NCBI RefSeq assembly: GCF_018991925.1
Contig: NW_024735503.1
Span: 3,013,021 to 3,077,020, forward strand
Length of the DNA stretch: 64,000 nt
From: Homarus americanus
Lineage: Eukaryota > Arthropoda > Malacostraca > Decapoda > Nephropidae
Reading direction: 5' to 3'
Positions 27,541 to 41,900 of the stretch are shown here, piece after piece. The position numbers and the translations under genes are program-made. Within the stretch, counting starts at the first letter, position 1. Every line of letters begins with the position of its first letter. The notes below the pieces were generated by a model. That model saw only the letters and a list, made by a program, of their open reading frames with translations. It was not told the DNA's origin and did not search any database.

Positions 27541-30500
27541 TCCAGGGCCATTCCTCTCCATTAAAGTGTCTTTCAATATACTCGATTGAGGGCTGTTACT
27601 CTCGTGGGACTTTGTTACACTCGATCAGGGCCTTTGTTATTCTCGATCAGGGCGTTTGTTATACTCGATGAGGGACTCTGTTATACTCGATGAAAGAACT
27701 TTGTTATACTCGATCAAGGGGCTGTTATACTCGATCAGGGACATCCTTATACTCGATTAGGGGCCTTTGTTATTCTCGATCAGGGCTTTTGGTATACTGA
27801 TGAGGAACTCTGTTCTCGATGAAAGGACTTTGTTATACTCGATCAAGGCTGTTATACTCGATCAGGGACATCCTTATACTCGATCAGGGGCCTTTGTTAT
27901 ATACTCGATCATGGGAGTTTGTTATGATCGACCAGGGACTTTGTTATACTCGACCAGGGGCTTTGTTATATTCGATGAGAGGCCTTTGTTATACTCGATC
28001 AGGAACTTTGTTATTCGATCAGGTGAATTTGTTATACTCGATCAGAGAGCTTTGTTATACTCTATCAGGGGACTTTGTTATGCTCGAACAGTGGACTTTG
28101 TTATACTCGATCAGGGACTTTGTTATATTCGATCAGGGACTTTGTTATACTCGATCAGCGGCTTTGCTATACTCGATTAGAATTTGTTACACTCGATGTG
28201 GAGCTTTGTTATAGACGATGAGGGCCTTGGTTTCCTATCGGACTTTGTTATACTCGATGAGGGACTGTTATACTCGATCAGGGACTTTGTTATACTCGAT
28301 CAGGGCTGTTATTCTCGATCAGGGGACTTTGTTATATTCGATCAGACTTTTTACTCGATCAGGGATATTTTTATACTCGATAGGGGCCTTTGTTATATAC
28401 TCGATGAGGGGCCTTTGTTATACTCGATCAAGGGACTTTGTTATACTCGATCAGGGCCTTTGTTATATTCGATGAAGGGATTTGTCATACTGATCAGGGA
28501 CTTTGTTATACTCGATAGAGGTTTGTTATACTCCGATCAGGGACTTTGTTATACAGTCAGGACTTAGATATAATCGATCAGGGACTCTTCTACTCGATCA
28601 GGGACTTTGTTATACTCGACCAGGGGCTTTTTATACTCGATGAGGCCTTTGTTATACTCGATAAAGGCCTTTGTTATACTCGATGAGGCAGTTTGTTATA
28701 CTCGATGAGGGCACTCGTTATCTTCAGTCAGGACTTTGTTATACTCGATTAGGGGCTTTGTTATACTCGATCAGTTGACTTTGTTATACTCGATCGGGCT
28801 GTTATACTCCATTAGGGGACTTTGTTTATCTGGATCAGGGACTGTTATACTCGATCAGGGCGTTTGTTATACTCGATAGGGAACTCTGTTACTCGATGAG
28901 GGACTTTGTTATACTCGATCATGGGAGTTTGTTATAATCGACTAGGGACTTTGTTATACTGACCAGGGGCATTTTTATACTCAATGAGGGGGGCCTGTTT
29001 ACTCTCGATGACAGGGCTTTGCTATACTCGATGAGGGACTTTGTTATACTCGATCAGGGCTTTGTAATACTCGATCAGGGAGCACTCGATGTGGGGACTT
29101 TGTTATAGTCGATGAGGGGCCTTGGTTATACTCGATTAGGGCCTTTGTTATACTCGATCACGGGACTTTGTTATACTCGATGAGGTGCCTTTGTTATACC
29201 TGATCAGGGGCTATTGTTATACTCCATTAAGGGTCTTTGTTATGCTCGATCAGGTGATTTTCTTGTATTCGATCAGGTGGCCTTTGTTATACTAGATCAG
29301 GGGGCTTTGTTGTGCTCGATTAGAGGACTTTGTTATTTTCGATCAGGGCCATTCTTATACTCTAAAGGATCTTTGTTATACCTGATCAGGGGACTTTCTT
29401 ATATTCCATGAGGGCATTTTTATACTCGATTAGGGACTTTGTTATACTCTATCTTGGGACTTTTGTTATACCTGATCAGGGACTTTGTTATACTCGATTA
29501 GGGGCTTTCTTATACTCGATCAAGGGACTTTGTTATACTCGATCAGGGTCTTTGTTATACTCGATCAGGGACTTTGTTGTACTCGATTAGAGGACTTTGT
29601 GATACTCGATGAGGAGACTTTGTTATACTCGATCAGGGACTTTGTTATACTCGACCAGGGCCTTTGGTATACTCGATCAGGGGCTCTTTGTTATACTCGA
29701 TCATAGGACTCTTGTTATTCTCGACCAGAGGACTTTGTTATACTCGACCAGGGGCTTTTTATACTCGATGAGGGGCTTTGTTATACTTGATGAGGGGCTT
29801 TGTTATACTCGATCAGGGACTTTCTTATATGCGATCAGGGACTTTGTTATACTCGATCAGGGACTTTGTTATACTCGATGAGAGAGCTGTTATACTCTAT
29901 CAGGGACATTGTTATACCTGATGAGGGGACTTTGTTATACCTGATGAGGGACTTTTTATACTCGATCAAGGGACTTTGTTATACTCGATCAAGGGACCTT
30001 TGTTATACTCGATGAGGGAGTTTGTTATACTCGATGAGGAGACTCTGTTATACTCTGATCAGGGACTTTGTTATACTCGATCAGGGGCTTTGTTATACTC
30101 GATCAGTTGACTTTGTTATACTCGATCATGGGGCCTGTGTTATACTCGATCAGCGGCGTTTGTTATACCTGATGAGGAACTCTGTTATACTCGATGAGGG
30201 ACTTTGTCATACTCGATCAAGGGCTTTGTTATACTCGATCAAGGGACTTTCTTAAACCCGATCAGGGCCCTTTGTTATACTCGTTGAGGGCCTTGTTATA
30301 CTCGATAAGGGACTTTGTTCTACTCGATCAGTGGACTTTGTTATACTCGATCAGGGGCTTTGTTATACTCGATATTGGGACTTTGTTATACTCGATCAGA
30401 GGCCTTTTACACTCTTCCTGGGGCCTTTGTTATACTCGATAAAGGACTTTGTTGTATTCGATCATGGGTCTTTGTTATACTCGATCAGGGGCTTTGTTAT

Positions 30501-31700
30501 ACTCCATCAGAGGACTTTGTTATTTTCGATCAGGGAATTTGTTATAGTCGATCAGGGACTTTCTTATATTCGATCAGGGATTTTGTTATACTCGATCAGG
30601 GGACTTTGTTATTCTCGATGTTGGGACTTTGTTATACTCGATCAGGGGATCGTGCAGAGGACTTTTATACTCTGATCGAGGACTTTGTTTATTTCTCGAT
30701 CAGGGACTTTTGTTATACTCGATCAGGGGACTTTGTTATATTCGATGGGGGACTTTTGTAATACTCGACCATAGGGTTGTTATACTCGATCAAGGGACGC
30801 TGTTATATGATCGAGACGCTTTATTATACCCGCTCAGGGCACTTTGTTACTCTTTTCGATCAGGACTTTGTTGTTACTCGATCAGGGGGACTTTCCAGTA
30901 AACTCGATCAGGGGCCGCTGTTATATCCTCAATCGAGGGACTTTGTTATAGCAGTCAGAGCATTTACACTCGATCAGGGGCTTTGTTTACTCGACCAGAA
31001 ACTTTGTATACTCGATGAGGGCATTTAGTATAATCGTTCAGGGACATTATACTCGATCAGGGGACTTTGTTATACTCGATCAAGGACTTTGTTATACTCG
31101 ATTAGGGGACTTTGTTATATTCGATGAGGGACTTTGTTGCTACTCGATCGCATGGGACTTTGTTATACTCGATGCAGGGGTGCTGTATACTCGATGAGGG
31201 ACTCTGTTATACTCGATCAGGGGACTTTGTTATACTATATCAGGGTCTTTGTTATATTCGATGAGGACTTTTGTTATACTCGATCATGGGACTGTTATAC
31301 TCGATAAGGGCCTTTGTTATACTCGATGAGGGGACTTTGTTCCTCTCGATGAGACTTTGTTATACTCGATCAGGGACTTTGACATATTCGATCAAGGACT
31401 TTTGTTATACTCGATCATAGGACTTTTGTTATATCGATCAGGAGCCCTTTGTTATATACTCGATCAGAGGACTTTGTTATCCTCGATAGAGTTGTTATAC
31501 TCGTCAGGGGACTTTGTTATACTCGATCCAGGGACTGTTATACTCGGTGAGGACTTTGTTATACTCGATCAGGGCCTTTGTTAACTCGATCAAAGCCTTT
31601 GTTATTCTCGATTAGGACTTTGTTAAACTTCGATGAGGAGACTTTGTTATACTCGATCAGGGGGCTTTGTTATACTCGATTAGGGGACTTGTTATACTCG
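27541..31700 (+). repeat. Indel-rich satellite block 1
   Basis: The same monomer family is present, but the 23-bp register breaks at a large share of units. GGGG is shortened to GGG, GGCCTTTG or GGACTTTG collapses to GGCTG or GGACTG, and extra TA appears as TTATATACTC. The opening stretch (27,541-28,200) keeps the variant order of 12,590-13,110, including the ACATCCTTATACTC and GGCTTTTGGTATACTC markers, and the stretch at 29,100-29,760 follows 8,548-9,240. Damage is dominated by homopolymer and short indels, not by substitutions, which suggests low consensus accuracy more than natural divergence. No gene or other element is seen. Confidence 0.85.
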
Positions 31701-34286
31701 ATCAGGGGACTTTGTTATATTCGATGAGGGACTTTGTTATTCTCGATCAAGGGACTTTGTTATACTCGATGAGGGGCTTTTTTATACTCGATGAGGGGAC
31801 TTTGTTCTACTCGATCAGGGAATTTGTTATACTCGAGCAGGGGACTTTGTTATATTCGATGAGGGGACTTTTTTATACTCGATCATGGGACTTTGTTATA
31901 CTCGATGAGGGGCCTTTGTTATACTCGAGGAGGGGACTCTGTTATCCTCGACCAGGGGAGTTTGTTATACTCAATCAAGGGACTTTGTTATACTCGATCA
32001 GACGACTTTGTTATACTCGGTGAGGGGACTTTGTTATACTCGATCAGGGGACTTTGTTAAACTCGATCAGAGGCCTTTGTTATTCTCGATTAGAGGACTT
32101 TGTTAAACTCGATGAGGAGACTTTGTTATACTCGATCAGGGGCCCTTGTTATACTCGATCAGGGGCCTTTGTTATACTCGATCAGGGCCTTTGTTATTGT
32201 CGATTAGAGGACTTTGTTAAACTCGATGAGGAGACTTTGTTATACTCCATCAGGGGACTTTGTTATATTCGATGAGGGGACTTTGTTATACTCGATCAGG
32301 GGACTTTGTTATTCTCGATCAGGGGGAGTTTATTATATTCGATCCAGGGGCTTTGTTATACTCGATCAGGGCCTTTATTATGCCGATCAGGGGACCTTTG
32401 TTATACTCGATCAGGGACTTTGTTATACTCGATCAGGGCTTTGTTACATACTCGATCGAGGGAACTTTGTTATACTCGATCAGGGACTTTTGTTAAAGTC
32501 GATCAGGGGCCTTTGTTATACTCAATCAGGGGACTTTGTTATACTTGATTAGGGGACTTTGTTATACTCGATCAGGGGGCTTTGTTATACTCGACCAGGA
32601 AACTTTTTTATACTCGATGAGGGGCATTTGTTATAATCGTTCAGGGGACTTTGTTATACTCGATCAGGGGACTTTGTTATACTCGATCAGGGGACTTTGC
32701 TATACTCGATTAGGGAACTTTGTTATATTCGATGAGGGGACTTTGTTATACTCGATCATGGGACTTTGTTATACTCGATGAGGGGCCTTTGTTATACTCG
32801 ATGAGGGGACTTTGTTTTACTCGATCAGGGGGCTTTGTTATACTCGATCAAAGGACTTTGTTATACTCGATCAGAGGCCTTTGGTATACTCGATTAGGGG
32901 CCTTTGTTATACTCGATCAGGCGCCTTTGTTATACTCGATGATGATGAGACTTTGTTATACTCGATGAGGGGAGTTTGTTATACTCGATCAGTGGCCTTT
33001 GTTATACTCGATCAGGTGCCTTTGTTATACTCGATCAGGGACTTTGTTATAATCGACCAGGAGTCTTTGTTATACTCATTCAGGGGCCTTTGTTATACTT
33101 GATTAGGGGGCTTTGTTATATTCGATCAGGGGACTTTGTTATTCTCGATCAGGGGGACTTTGTTATACTCGTTCAGGCACCTTTGTTATATTCGATCAGG
33201 GGCCTTTGTTATACTCGATCAGGGGACTTTGTTATACTCGTTCAGGCACCATTGTTATATTCGATCAGGGGCCTTTGTTATACTCGATGAGGGGACTTTG
33301 TTATAATCGACCAGGAGTATTTGTTATACTCGATCAGGGGCCTTTGTTATACTTTATTAGGGGGCTTTGTTATACTCGACCAGGGGACTTTGTTATTCTC
33401 GATCAGGGGGACTTTGTTATACTCGATCAGGGGACTTTGTTTTACTCGATAAGGGATCTTTGTTATACTCGATCAGGCGCCTTTGTTATACTCAATCAGG
33501 GGACTTTGTTATACTTGATCAGGGACTTTGTTATACTCGATCAGGGGGCTTTGTTTTACTCGACCAGGAAACTTTGTTATACTCGATGAAGGGCATTTGT
33601 TATAATCGTTCAGGGGACTTTGTTATACTCGATCAGGGGACTTTGTTATACTCGATCAGGGAACTTTGTTATATTCAATGAGGGGACTTTGTTATACTCG
33701 ATGAGGGGCCTTTGTTATACTCGATGAGGGGACTCTGTTATACTCGATCAGGGGACTATGTTATACTCGATCAGGGGTCTTTGTTATATTCGATGAGGGG
33801 ACTTTGTTATATTCGATGAGGAGACTTTGTTATACTCGATAAGGGGCCTTTGTTATACTCGATGAGGGGACTTTGTTCTACTCGATGAGGGGACTTTGTT
33901 ATAATCGATCAGGGGATATTGTTATATTCGATCAGGGGACTCTGTTATAGTCGATCATGGGACTTTGTTATACTCGATTAGGGGCCTTTGTTATACTCGA
34001 CCAGGGGACTTTGTTATACTCGTAGAAGGGACTTTGTTATACTCGATCAGGGGCCTTTGTTAAACTCGATCAAAGGCCTTTGTTATTCTCGATTAGAGGA
34101 CTTTGTTAAACTCGATGAGGAGACTTTGTTATACTCGATCAGGGGCCCTTGTTATACTCGATGAGGGGCCTTTGTTATACTCGATCAGAGGCCTTTGTTA
34201 TACTCGATCAGGGGCCTTTGTTATTCTTGATTCGAGGACTTTGTTAAACTCGATGAGGAGACTTTGTTATACTCGATCAGGGGTTT

Positions 34287-35355
34287 TTGTTATATTCGAT
34301 GAAGGGACTTTGTTATACTCGACCATGGGAGTTTGTTATGCTCGATCAGGGGCCTTCGTTATACTCGATCAGGGGTCTTTATTATACCCGATCAGGGGAC
34401 TTTGTTATACTCGATCAGGGGACTTTCTTATTCTCGATCAGGGGGACTTTGTTATACTCGATCAGGGGGCTTTGTTATACTCGATCAGGGAACTTTGTTA
34501 TACTCGATCAGGGGCCTTTGTTATACACGTTCAGGCGCCTTTGTTATATTCTTTGAGGGGCCTTTGTTATACTCGGCCTGGGGACTTTGTTATACTCGAT
34601 CAAAGGACTTTGTTATACTCGATCAGAGGCCTTTGGTATACTCGATTAGGGGCCTTTGTTATACTCGATCAGGCGCCTTTGTTATACTCGACCAGGGGTC
34701 TTTGTTAAACTCGATGAGGAGACTTTGTTATACTCGATGAGGGGAGTTTGTTATACTCGATCAGGTGCCTTTGTTATACTCGATCAGGGGACTTTGTTAT
34801 AATCGACCAGGAGTCTTTGTTATACTCATTCAGGGGCATTTGTTATACTTGATTAGGGGGCTTTGTTATATTCGATCAGGGGACTTTGTTATTCTCGATC
34901 AGGGGGACTTTGTTATACTCGATCAAGGGACTTTGTTATACTCGATCAGGGAACTTTGTTATACTCGATCAGGGGCCTTTGTTATACTCGTTCAGGCACC
35001 TTTGTTATATTCGATCAGGGGCCTTTGTTATACACGTCAGGCGACTTTGTTATAATCGACCAGGAGTATTTGTTATACTCGATCAGGGGCCTTTGTTATA
35101 CTTGATTAGGGGGCTTTGTTATACTCGACCAGGGGACTTTGTTATTCTCGATCAGGGGGACTTTGTTATACTCGATCAGGGGACTTTGTTATACTCGATA
35201 AGGGAACTTTGTTATACTCGATCTGGGGCCTTTGTTATACTCAATCAGGGGACTTTGTTATACTTAATCAGGGGATTTTGTTATACTCGATCAGGGGGCT
35301 TTGTTTTACTCGACCAGGAAACTTTGTTATACTCGATGAAGGGCATTTGTTATAA
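34287..35355 (+). repeat. Higher-order block of domain B, copy 1
   Basis: Variant order here recurs at about 37,159-38,181. Offsets are 2,872 bp for the left part (34,287 to 37,159; 34,333 to 37,205) and 2,825-2,826 bp for the right part (34,863 to 37,688; 35,116 to 37,942). The difference is two monomers. A further related copy of the left part begins near 38,402 (4,299 bp from 34,103). Confidence 0.75.
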
Positions 35356-37158
35356 TCGTTCAGGGGACTTTGTTATACTCGATTAGGGGACTTTGTTATA
35401 CTCGATCAGGGAACTTTGTTATATTCGATCAGGGGACTTTGTTATACTCGATCATGGGACTTTGTTATATTCGATTAGGGGCCTTTGTTATACTCGATCA
35501 GGGGACTTTGTTATACTCGATCAGGGAGCTTTTTTATACTCGATCAGGGGACTTTGTTTTGCCGATAAAGAACTTTGTTATACTCAGGCCCTTTATACTC
35601 AATCAGGGGACTTTGTTATACTTGATCAGGGGACTTTGTTATACTCGATCGGGGGCTTTGTTTTACTCGACCAGGAAACTTTGTTATACTCGATGAAGGG
35701 CATTTGTTATAATCGTTCAGGGGACTTTGTTATACTCGATCAGGGGACTTTGTTATACTCGATCAGGGAACTTTGTGATACTCGAGTAGGGGACTTTGTT
35801 ATATTCAATGAGGGGACTTTGTTATACTCGATCATGGGACTTTGTTATACTCGATGAGGGGCCTTTGTTATACTCGATGAGGGGACTCTGTTATACTCGA
35901 TCAGGGGACTTTGTTGTACTCGATCAGGGGACTTTGTTATATTCGATTAGGGGACTTTGTTATACTCGATCATGGGACTTTGTTATACTCGATTAGGGGC
36001 CTTTGTTATACTCGATCAGGGGACTTTGTTATCCTCGACCAGGGGACTTTGTTATACTCGGTGAGGGGACTTTGTTATACTCCATCAGGGGCCTTTGTTA
36101 AACTCGATCAAAGGCCTTTGTTATTCTCGATTAGAGGACTTTGTTAAACTCGATGAGGAGACTTTGTTATACTCGATCAGGGGCCCTTGTTATACTCGAT
36201 CAGGGGCCTTTGTTATACTCGATCAGAGGCCTTTGTTATACTCGATCAGGGGCCTTGTTATTCTTGATTCGAGGACTTTGTTAAACTCGATGAGGAAACT
36301 TTGTTATACTCGATCAGGGGACTTTGTTATATTCGATGAAGGGACTTTGTTATACTTGACCATGGGAGTTTGTTATCTCGATCAGGGGCCTTTGTTATAC
36401 TCGATCAGGGGCCTTTATTATACCCGATCAGGGGACTTTGTTATACTCGATCAGGGGACTTGTTATACTCGATCAGGGGAACTCGATCAGGGCTTTGTTA
36501 TACTCGATCAGGGGGCTTTGTTATACTCGATCAGGGACTTTGTTATACTGATCAGGGGACTTTGTTATACTCGATTTGGGGACTTTGTTATACTCAATGA
36601 GGGGACTTTGTTATACTCGATCATGGGACTTTGTTATACTCGATGAGGGGCTTTTGTTATACTCGATGAGGGGACTCTGTTATACTCGATCAGGGGACTA
36701 TGTTATACTCGATCAGGGGTCTTTGTTATATTCGATGAGGGACTTTGTTATACTCGATCATGGGACTTTGTTATACTCGATAAGGGGCCTTTGTTATACT
36801 CGATGAGGGGACTTTGTTCTACTTGATCAGGGGACTTTGTTCTACTCGATCAGGGGACTTTGTTATATTCGATCAGGGGACTTTGTTATACTCGATCATG
36901 GGACTTTGTTATACTCGATTAGGGGCCTTTGTTATACTCGATCAGTGGACTTTGTTATCCTCGACCAGGGGACTTTGTTATACTCGGTGAGGGGACTTTG
37001 TTATACTCGATCAGGGGCCTTTGTTAAACTCGATCAAAGGCCTTTGTTATTCTCGATCAGAGGCCTTTGTTATACTCGATCAGGGGCCTTTGTTATTCTT
37101 GATTCGAGGACTTTGTTAAACTCGATGAGGAGACTTTGTTATACTCGATCAGGGGTTT

Positions 37159-38181
37159 TTGTTATATTCGATGAAGGGACTTTGTTATACTCGACCATGG
37201 GAGTTTGTTATGCTCGATCAGGGGCCTTCGTTATACTCGATCAGGGGCCTTTATTATACCCGATCAGGGGGCTTTGTTTTACTCGATCAGGGAACTTTGT
37301 TATACTCGATCAGGGGCCTTTGTTATACACGTTCAGGCGCCTTTGTTATATTCTTTGAAGGGCCTTTGTTATACTCGACCTGGGGACTTTGTTATACTCG
37401 ATCAAAGGACTTTGTTATACTCGATCAGAGGCCTTTGGTATACTCGATTAGGGGCCTTTGTTATACTCGATAAGGCGCCTTTGTTATACTCGACCAGGGG
37501 TCTTTGTTAAACTCGATGAGGAGACTTTGTTATACTCGATGAGGGGAGTTTGTTATACTCGATCAGTGGCCTTTGTTATACTCGATCAGGTGCCTTTGTT
37601 ATACTCGATCAGGGGACTTTGTTATAATCGACCAGGAGTCTTTGTTATACTCATTCAGGGGCCTTTGTTATAATTGATTAGGGGGCTTTGTTATATTCGA
37701 TCAGGGGACTTTGTTATTCTCGATCAGGGGGACTTTGTTATACTCGATCAAGGGACTTTGTTATACTCGATCAGGGAACTTTGTTATACTCGATCAGGGG
37801 CCTTTGTTATACTCGTTCAGGCACCTTTGTTATATTCAATCAGGGGCCTTTGTTATACTCGATCAGGCGACTTTGTTATAATCGACCAGGAGTATTTGTT
37901 ATACTCGATCAGGGGCCTTTGTTATACTTGATTAGGGGGCTTTGTTATACTCGACCAGGGGACTTTGTTATTTTCGATCAGGGGGACTTTGTTATACTCG
38001 ATCAGGGGACTTTGTTATACTCGATAAGGGAACTTTGTTATACTCGATCAGGGGCCTTTGTTATACTCAATCAGGGGACTTTGTTATACTTGATCAGGGG
38101 ACTTTGTTATACTCGATTAGGGGGCTTTGTTTTACTCGACCAGAAAACTTTGCTATACTCGATGAAGGGCATTTGTTATAA
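37159..38181 (+). repeat. Higher-order block of domain B, copy 2
   Basis: Collinear partner of 34,287-35,355 at 2,825-2,872 bp. It contains the same rare units: a TTATATTCTTTGA variant, the CGTTCAGGCGCC variant and the CGACCAGGAGTC variant. The copies differ by a two-monomer length change and scattered substitutions. Confidence 0.75.
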
Positions 38182-38984
38182 TCGTTCAGGGGACTTTGTT
38201 ATACTCGATCAGGGGACTTTGTTATACTCGATCATGGGACTTTGTTATACTCGATTAGGGGCCTTTGTTATACTCGATCAGGGGACTTTGTTATCCTCGA
38301 CCAGGGGACTTTGTTATACTCGGTGAGGGGACTTTGTTATACTCGATCAGGGCCTTTGTTAAACTCGATCAAAGGCCTTTGTTATTCTCGATTAGAGGAC
38401 TTTGTTAAACTCGATGAGGAGACTTTGTTATACTCGATCAGGGGCCCTTGTTATACTCGATCAGGGGCCTTTGTTATACTCGATCAGAGGCCTTTGTTAT
38501 ACTCGATCAGGGGCCTTTGTTATTCTTGATTCGAGGACTTTGTTAAACTCGATGAGGAGACTTTGTTATACTCGATCAGGGGACTTTGTTATATTCGATC
38601 AGGGGACTTTGTTATACTCGACCATGGGAGTTTATTATACCCGATCAGGGGACTTTGTTATACTCGATCAGGGGACTTTGTTATTCTCGATCAGGGGGAC
38701 TTTGTTATACTCGATCAGGGGGCTTTGTTATACTCGATCAGGGAACTTTGTTATACTCGAACAAGGGCCTTTGTTATACACGTTCAGGCGCCTTTGTTAT
38801 ATTCTTTGAGGGGCCTTTGTTATACTCGATCAGGGGGCTTTGTTATACTCGATCAGGGAACTTTGTTATACGCGATGAGGGGCCTTTGTTATACTCGTTC
38901 AGGCACCTTTGTTATATTCGATCAGGGGCCTTTGTTATACTCAATCAGGGGACTTTGTTATACTTGATCAGGGGACTTTGTTAT

Positions 38985-41900
38985 ACGATCAAGGAAACTT
39001 TGTTATACTCGATGAGGGCATTGTTATACTCGTTCAGGGGACTTTGTTATATAGTCGGTGGGGGACTTTGTTATACGCGATCTGGGGACTTGTTATACTC
39101 GATTAGGGACTTTGTTAATATTCGATGAGGTTGTTATACTCGATGCTGGGACTTTGTTATACTCGTTATACGTTCAGAGCGCCATTGTTTATATTCTTTG
39201 AGGGCCTTTGTTATACTCGATCAGGGGGCTTTGTTATACTCGATCAGGGAACTTTCGGTATACTCGATCAGGGGCCTTTGTTATACTCGTTCGACACCTT
39301 TGTTATATTCGATCAGGGCCTTTGTTATACTCAATCAGGGACTTTGTTATACTTGATCAGGGGACTTTGTTGTTATACTCGACCAAGGAAACTTTGTTAT
39401 ACTCGATGAGGGCATTTATTGTTATAATCGTTCAGGGACTTTGTTATACCGATCAGGGGACTTTCTTATACTCGATCAGGGGACTGTTATATACTCGATT
39501 AGGAGGACTTTGTTATATTCGATGAGGAACTTTGTTATACTCGATCATGGGACTTTGTTATACTCGATGAGGGCCGCTGTTATATACTCGAAGAGGACTC
39601 TGTTATACTCGATGAGGGACTCTGTAATACTCGATCGGGGACTTTATTATACTCGATCAGTGGCCTTTGTTTATACTCTTTTTAGAGGCTTTGTTATCTC
39701 GAACAGGGAGCCTTTGTTAAACTCTTAAAGGCCTTTGTTATTCTCGATTAAGAGGACTTTGTTAATCTCGATGAGGAGACTTTGTTATACTCAATCAGGG
39801 GAGTTTGTTATATAAATCGATGGACTTTGCTATACTCGATGAGAGACTCTGTGCTATACTCGATTTAGGGGACTCTGTAATACTCGATCAGGGACGTTGT
39901 TATACTCTTTAGAGACCTTTGTTATACTCGAACAGGGCCTTTGTTAAACTCGATCAAGGCCTTTGTTATTCTCGATTAAGAGACTTCTGTTAATCTCGAT
40001 GAGAGACTTTGTTATACTCGATCAGGGGAGTTAGTTATACTCGATCAGGGTGACTTTGTTTTATTCGATCAGGGACTTTGTTATACTCCGATCAGGGGTA
40101 CTGTTTATACTCGATCAGGGGCCTTTGTTATGCTCTATCAGGCGCCTTTGTTATACTCTGACCAGGGGTCTTTGTTATACTCGACCAGGGTCTTTATTTA
40201 TACTTTCGATGAGATCTTTGTTATACTCGATCAGGGGCGCTGTTATACGCGTCCAGGCACCTTTATTTATATTCGATCAGGGGCCTTTGTTATACTCGAC
40301 CAGGGGACTTTGTTATGCGATCCGGGGGCCTTTGCAACTCGATCAGGGGCGCTGTTTATAGTCAATCAGGGGACTGTTGTACTCGATCAGGGACTTTGTT
40401 ATACTTTCGATCAGGGAGAACTGTTTTACTCGATCAGGAAGCTTTGTTATACTCGATCGAGGCGCTGATATAATCGTGCAGAGGACTTTGCTATACTCGA
40501 TCCGGGGACTTTGTTCTTCTCGATCGAGGACTTTGTTATACTCGATCAGGGGGACTTTGTTATATTCGATGAGGGACTTTTTGCTTAATACTCGACCATA
40601 GGAGTTTTGTTATGCTCGACGTCCAGGGCCTTTGTTATACTCGATCAGGGAGGCCTTTATTATACCCGCTCAGGGCACTTTGTTATACTTTCACGATCAG
40701 GGACTTTGTTATTCTCGATCAGGGGACTTTGTTAAACTCGATCAGGGGCCTTTGTTATAACCAATCCAGGGACTTTGTTATACTTGATCAGGAGACTTTG
40801 TTTACACTCGATCAGGGGCTTTGTTTTACTCGACCAGGAAAACTTTGTTATACTCGATGAGGGGCATTTGTTATAATCGTTCAGGGGACTTTGTTATACT
40901 CGATCAGGGACTGTTATACTCGATCAGGGACTTTGTTATACTCGATTAGGGGACTTTATTTATATTCGATGAGGGACTTTGTTATACTCGATCATGGGAC
41001 TGTTATACTCGATGGGGCCTTTGTTATACTCGATGAGGGGACTCTGTTATATACTCGATCAGGGACTTTTGTTATACTATATCAGGGGTCTTTGTTATAT
41101 TCGATAAGGGGACTGTTATACTCGATCATGGGACTTTGTTATACTCGATAAGGGGCGCTTTGTTATACTCGATGGGGGACTTTGTTCTACTCGATGAGGG
41201 GACTTTGTTATACTCGATCAGGGGACTTTGTTATGTATTCGATCAGGGGACTTTGTTGCTACTCGATCATGGGACTTTGTTATACTCGATCAGGGAGCCT
41301 TTGTTATATACTCGATCGAGACTTTGTTATCCTCCGACCAGGGGGAGTTTGTTATACTCGATCAGGGGACTTTGTTATACTTGATCAGGGGACTTTGTTA
41401 TACTCGGTGAGGGACTTTGTTATACTCGATCAGGGGCGCTGTTAAACTCGATCAAAGGCCTTTGTTATTCTCGATTGAGGACTTTGTTAAGCTCGATGAG
41501 GAGACTTTGTTATACTCGATCATCAGGACTTTGTTATACTCGATGCAGGGCCTTTGTTATACTCGATGAGGGACTCTGTTATATACTCGATGAGGGACTT
41601 TGTTATACTCGATCATGGGACTTTTTATACTTTCGATAAGGGCGCTGTTATACTTTCGATGAGGGACTTTTGTTCTACTCGATCAGAATTTGTTATACTC
41701 GATCAGGGACTTTGTTATATTCGATCAGGGACTTTGTTGCCCTCGATCATGGGACTTTGTTATACTCGATCAGGGGCCTTTGTTATACTCGATCAGGGGA
41801 CTTTGTTATCCTCGACCAAGGGAGTTTGTTATACTCGATCAGGGACTTTTGTTATACTCGATCAGGGAATTTGTTATACTCGGTGAGGGACTTTGTTATC

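Larger units (their letters stand above)
31701..38984 (+). repeat. 23-bp satellite array, domain B (distinct variant set)
   Basis: Regular 23-bp register resumes with variants that are rare or absent in domain A. These include TTTGTTAAACTCGATCAAAGG, TTATTCTCGATTAGAGG, ACTTTGTTATAATCGACCAGG followed by AGTC, CGTTCAGGCGCC and TTATAATCGTTCAGGGG. The CCATTAAGGG marker cluster that punctuates domains A, C and D is missing. Small indel patches lie near 32,330-32,500, 35,550-35,600 and 36,370-36,560. Nothing but satellite is present. Confidence 0.93.
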
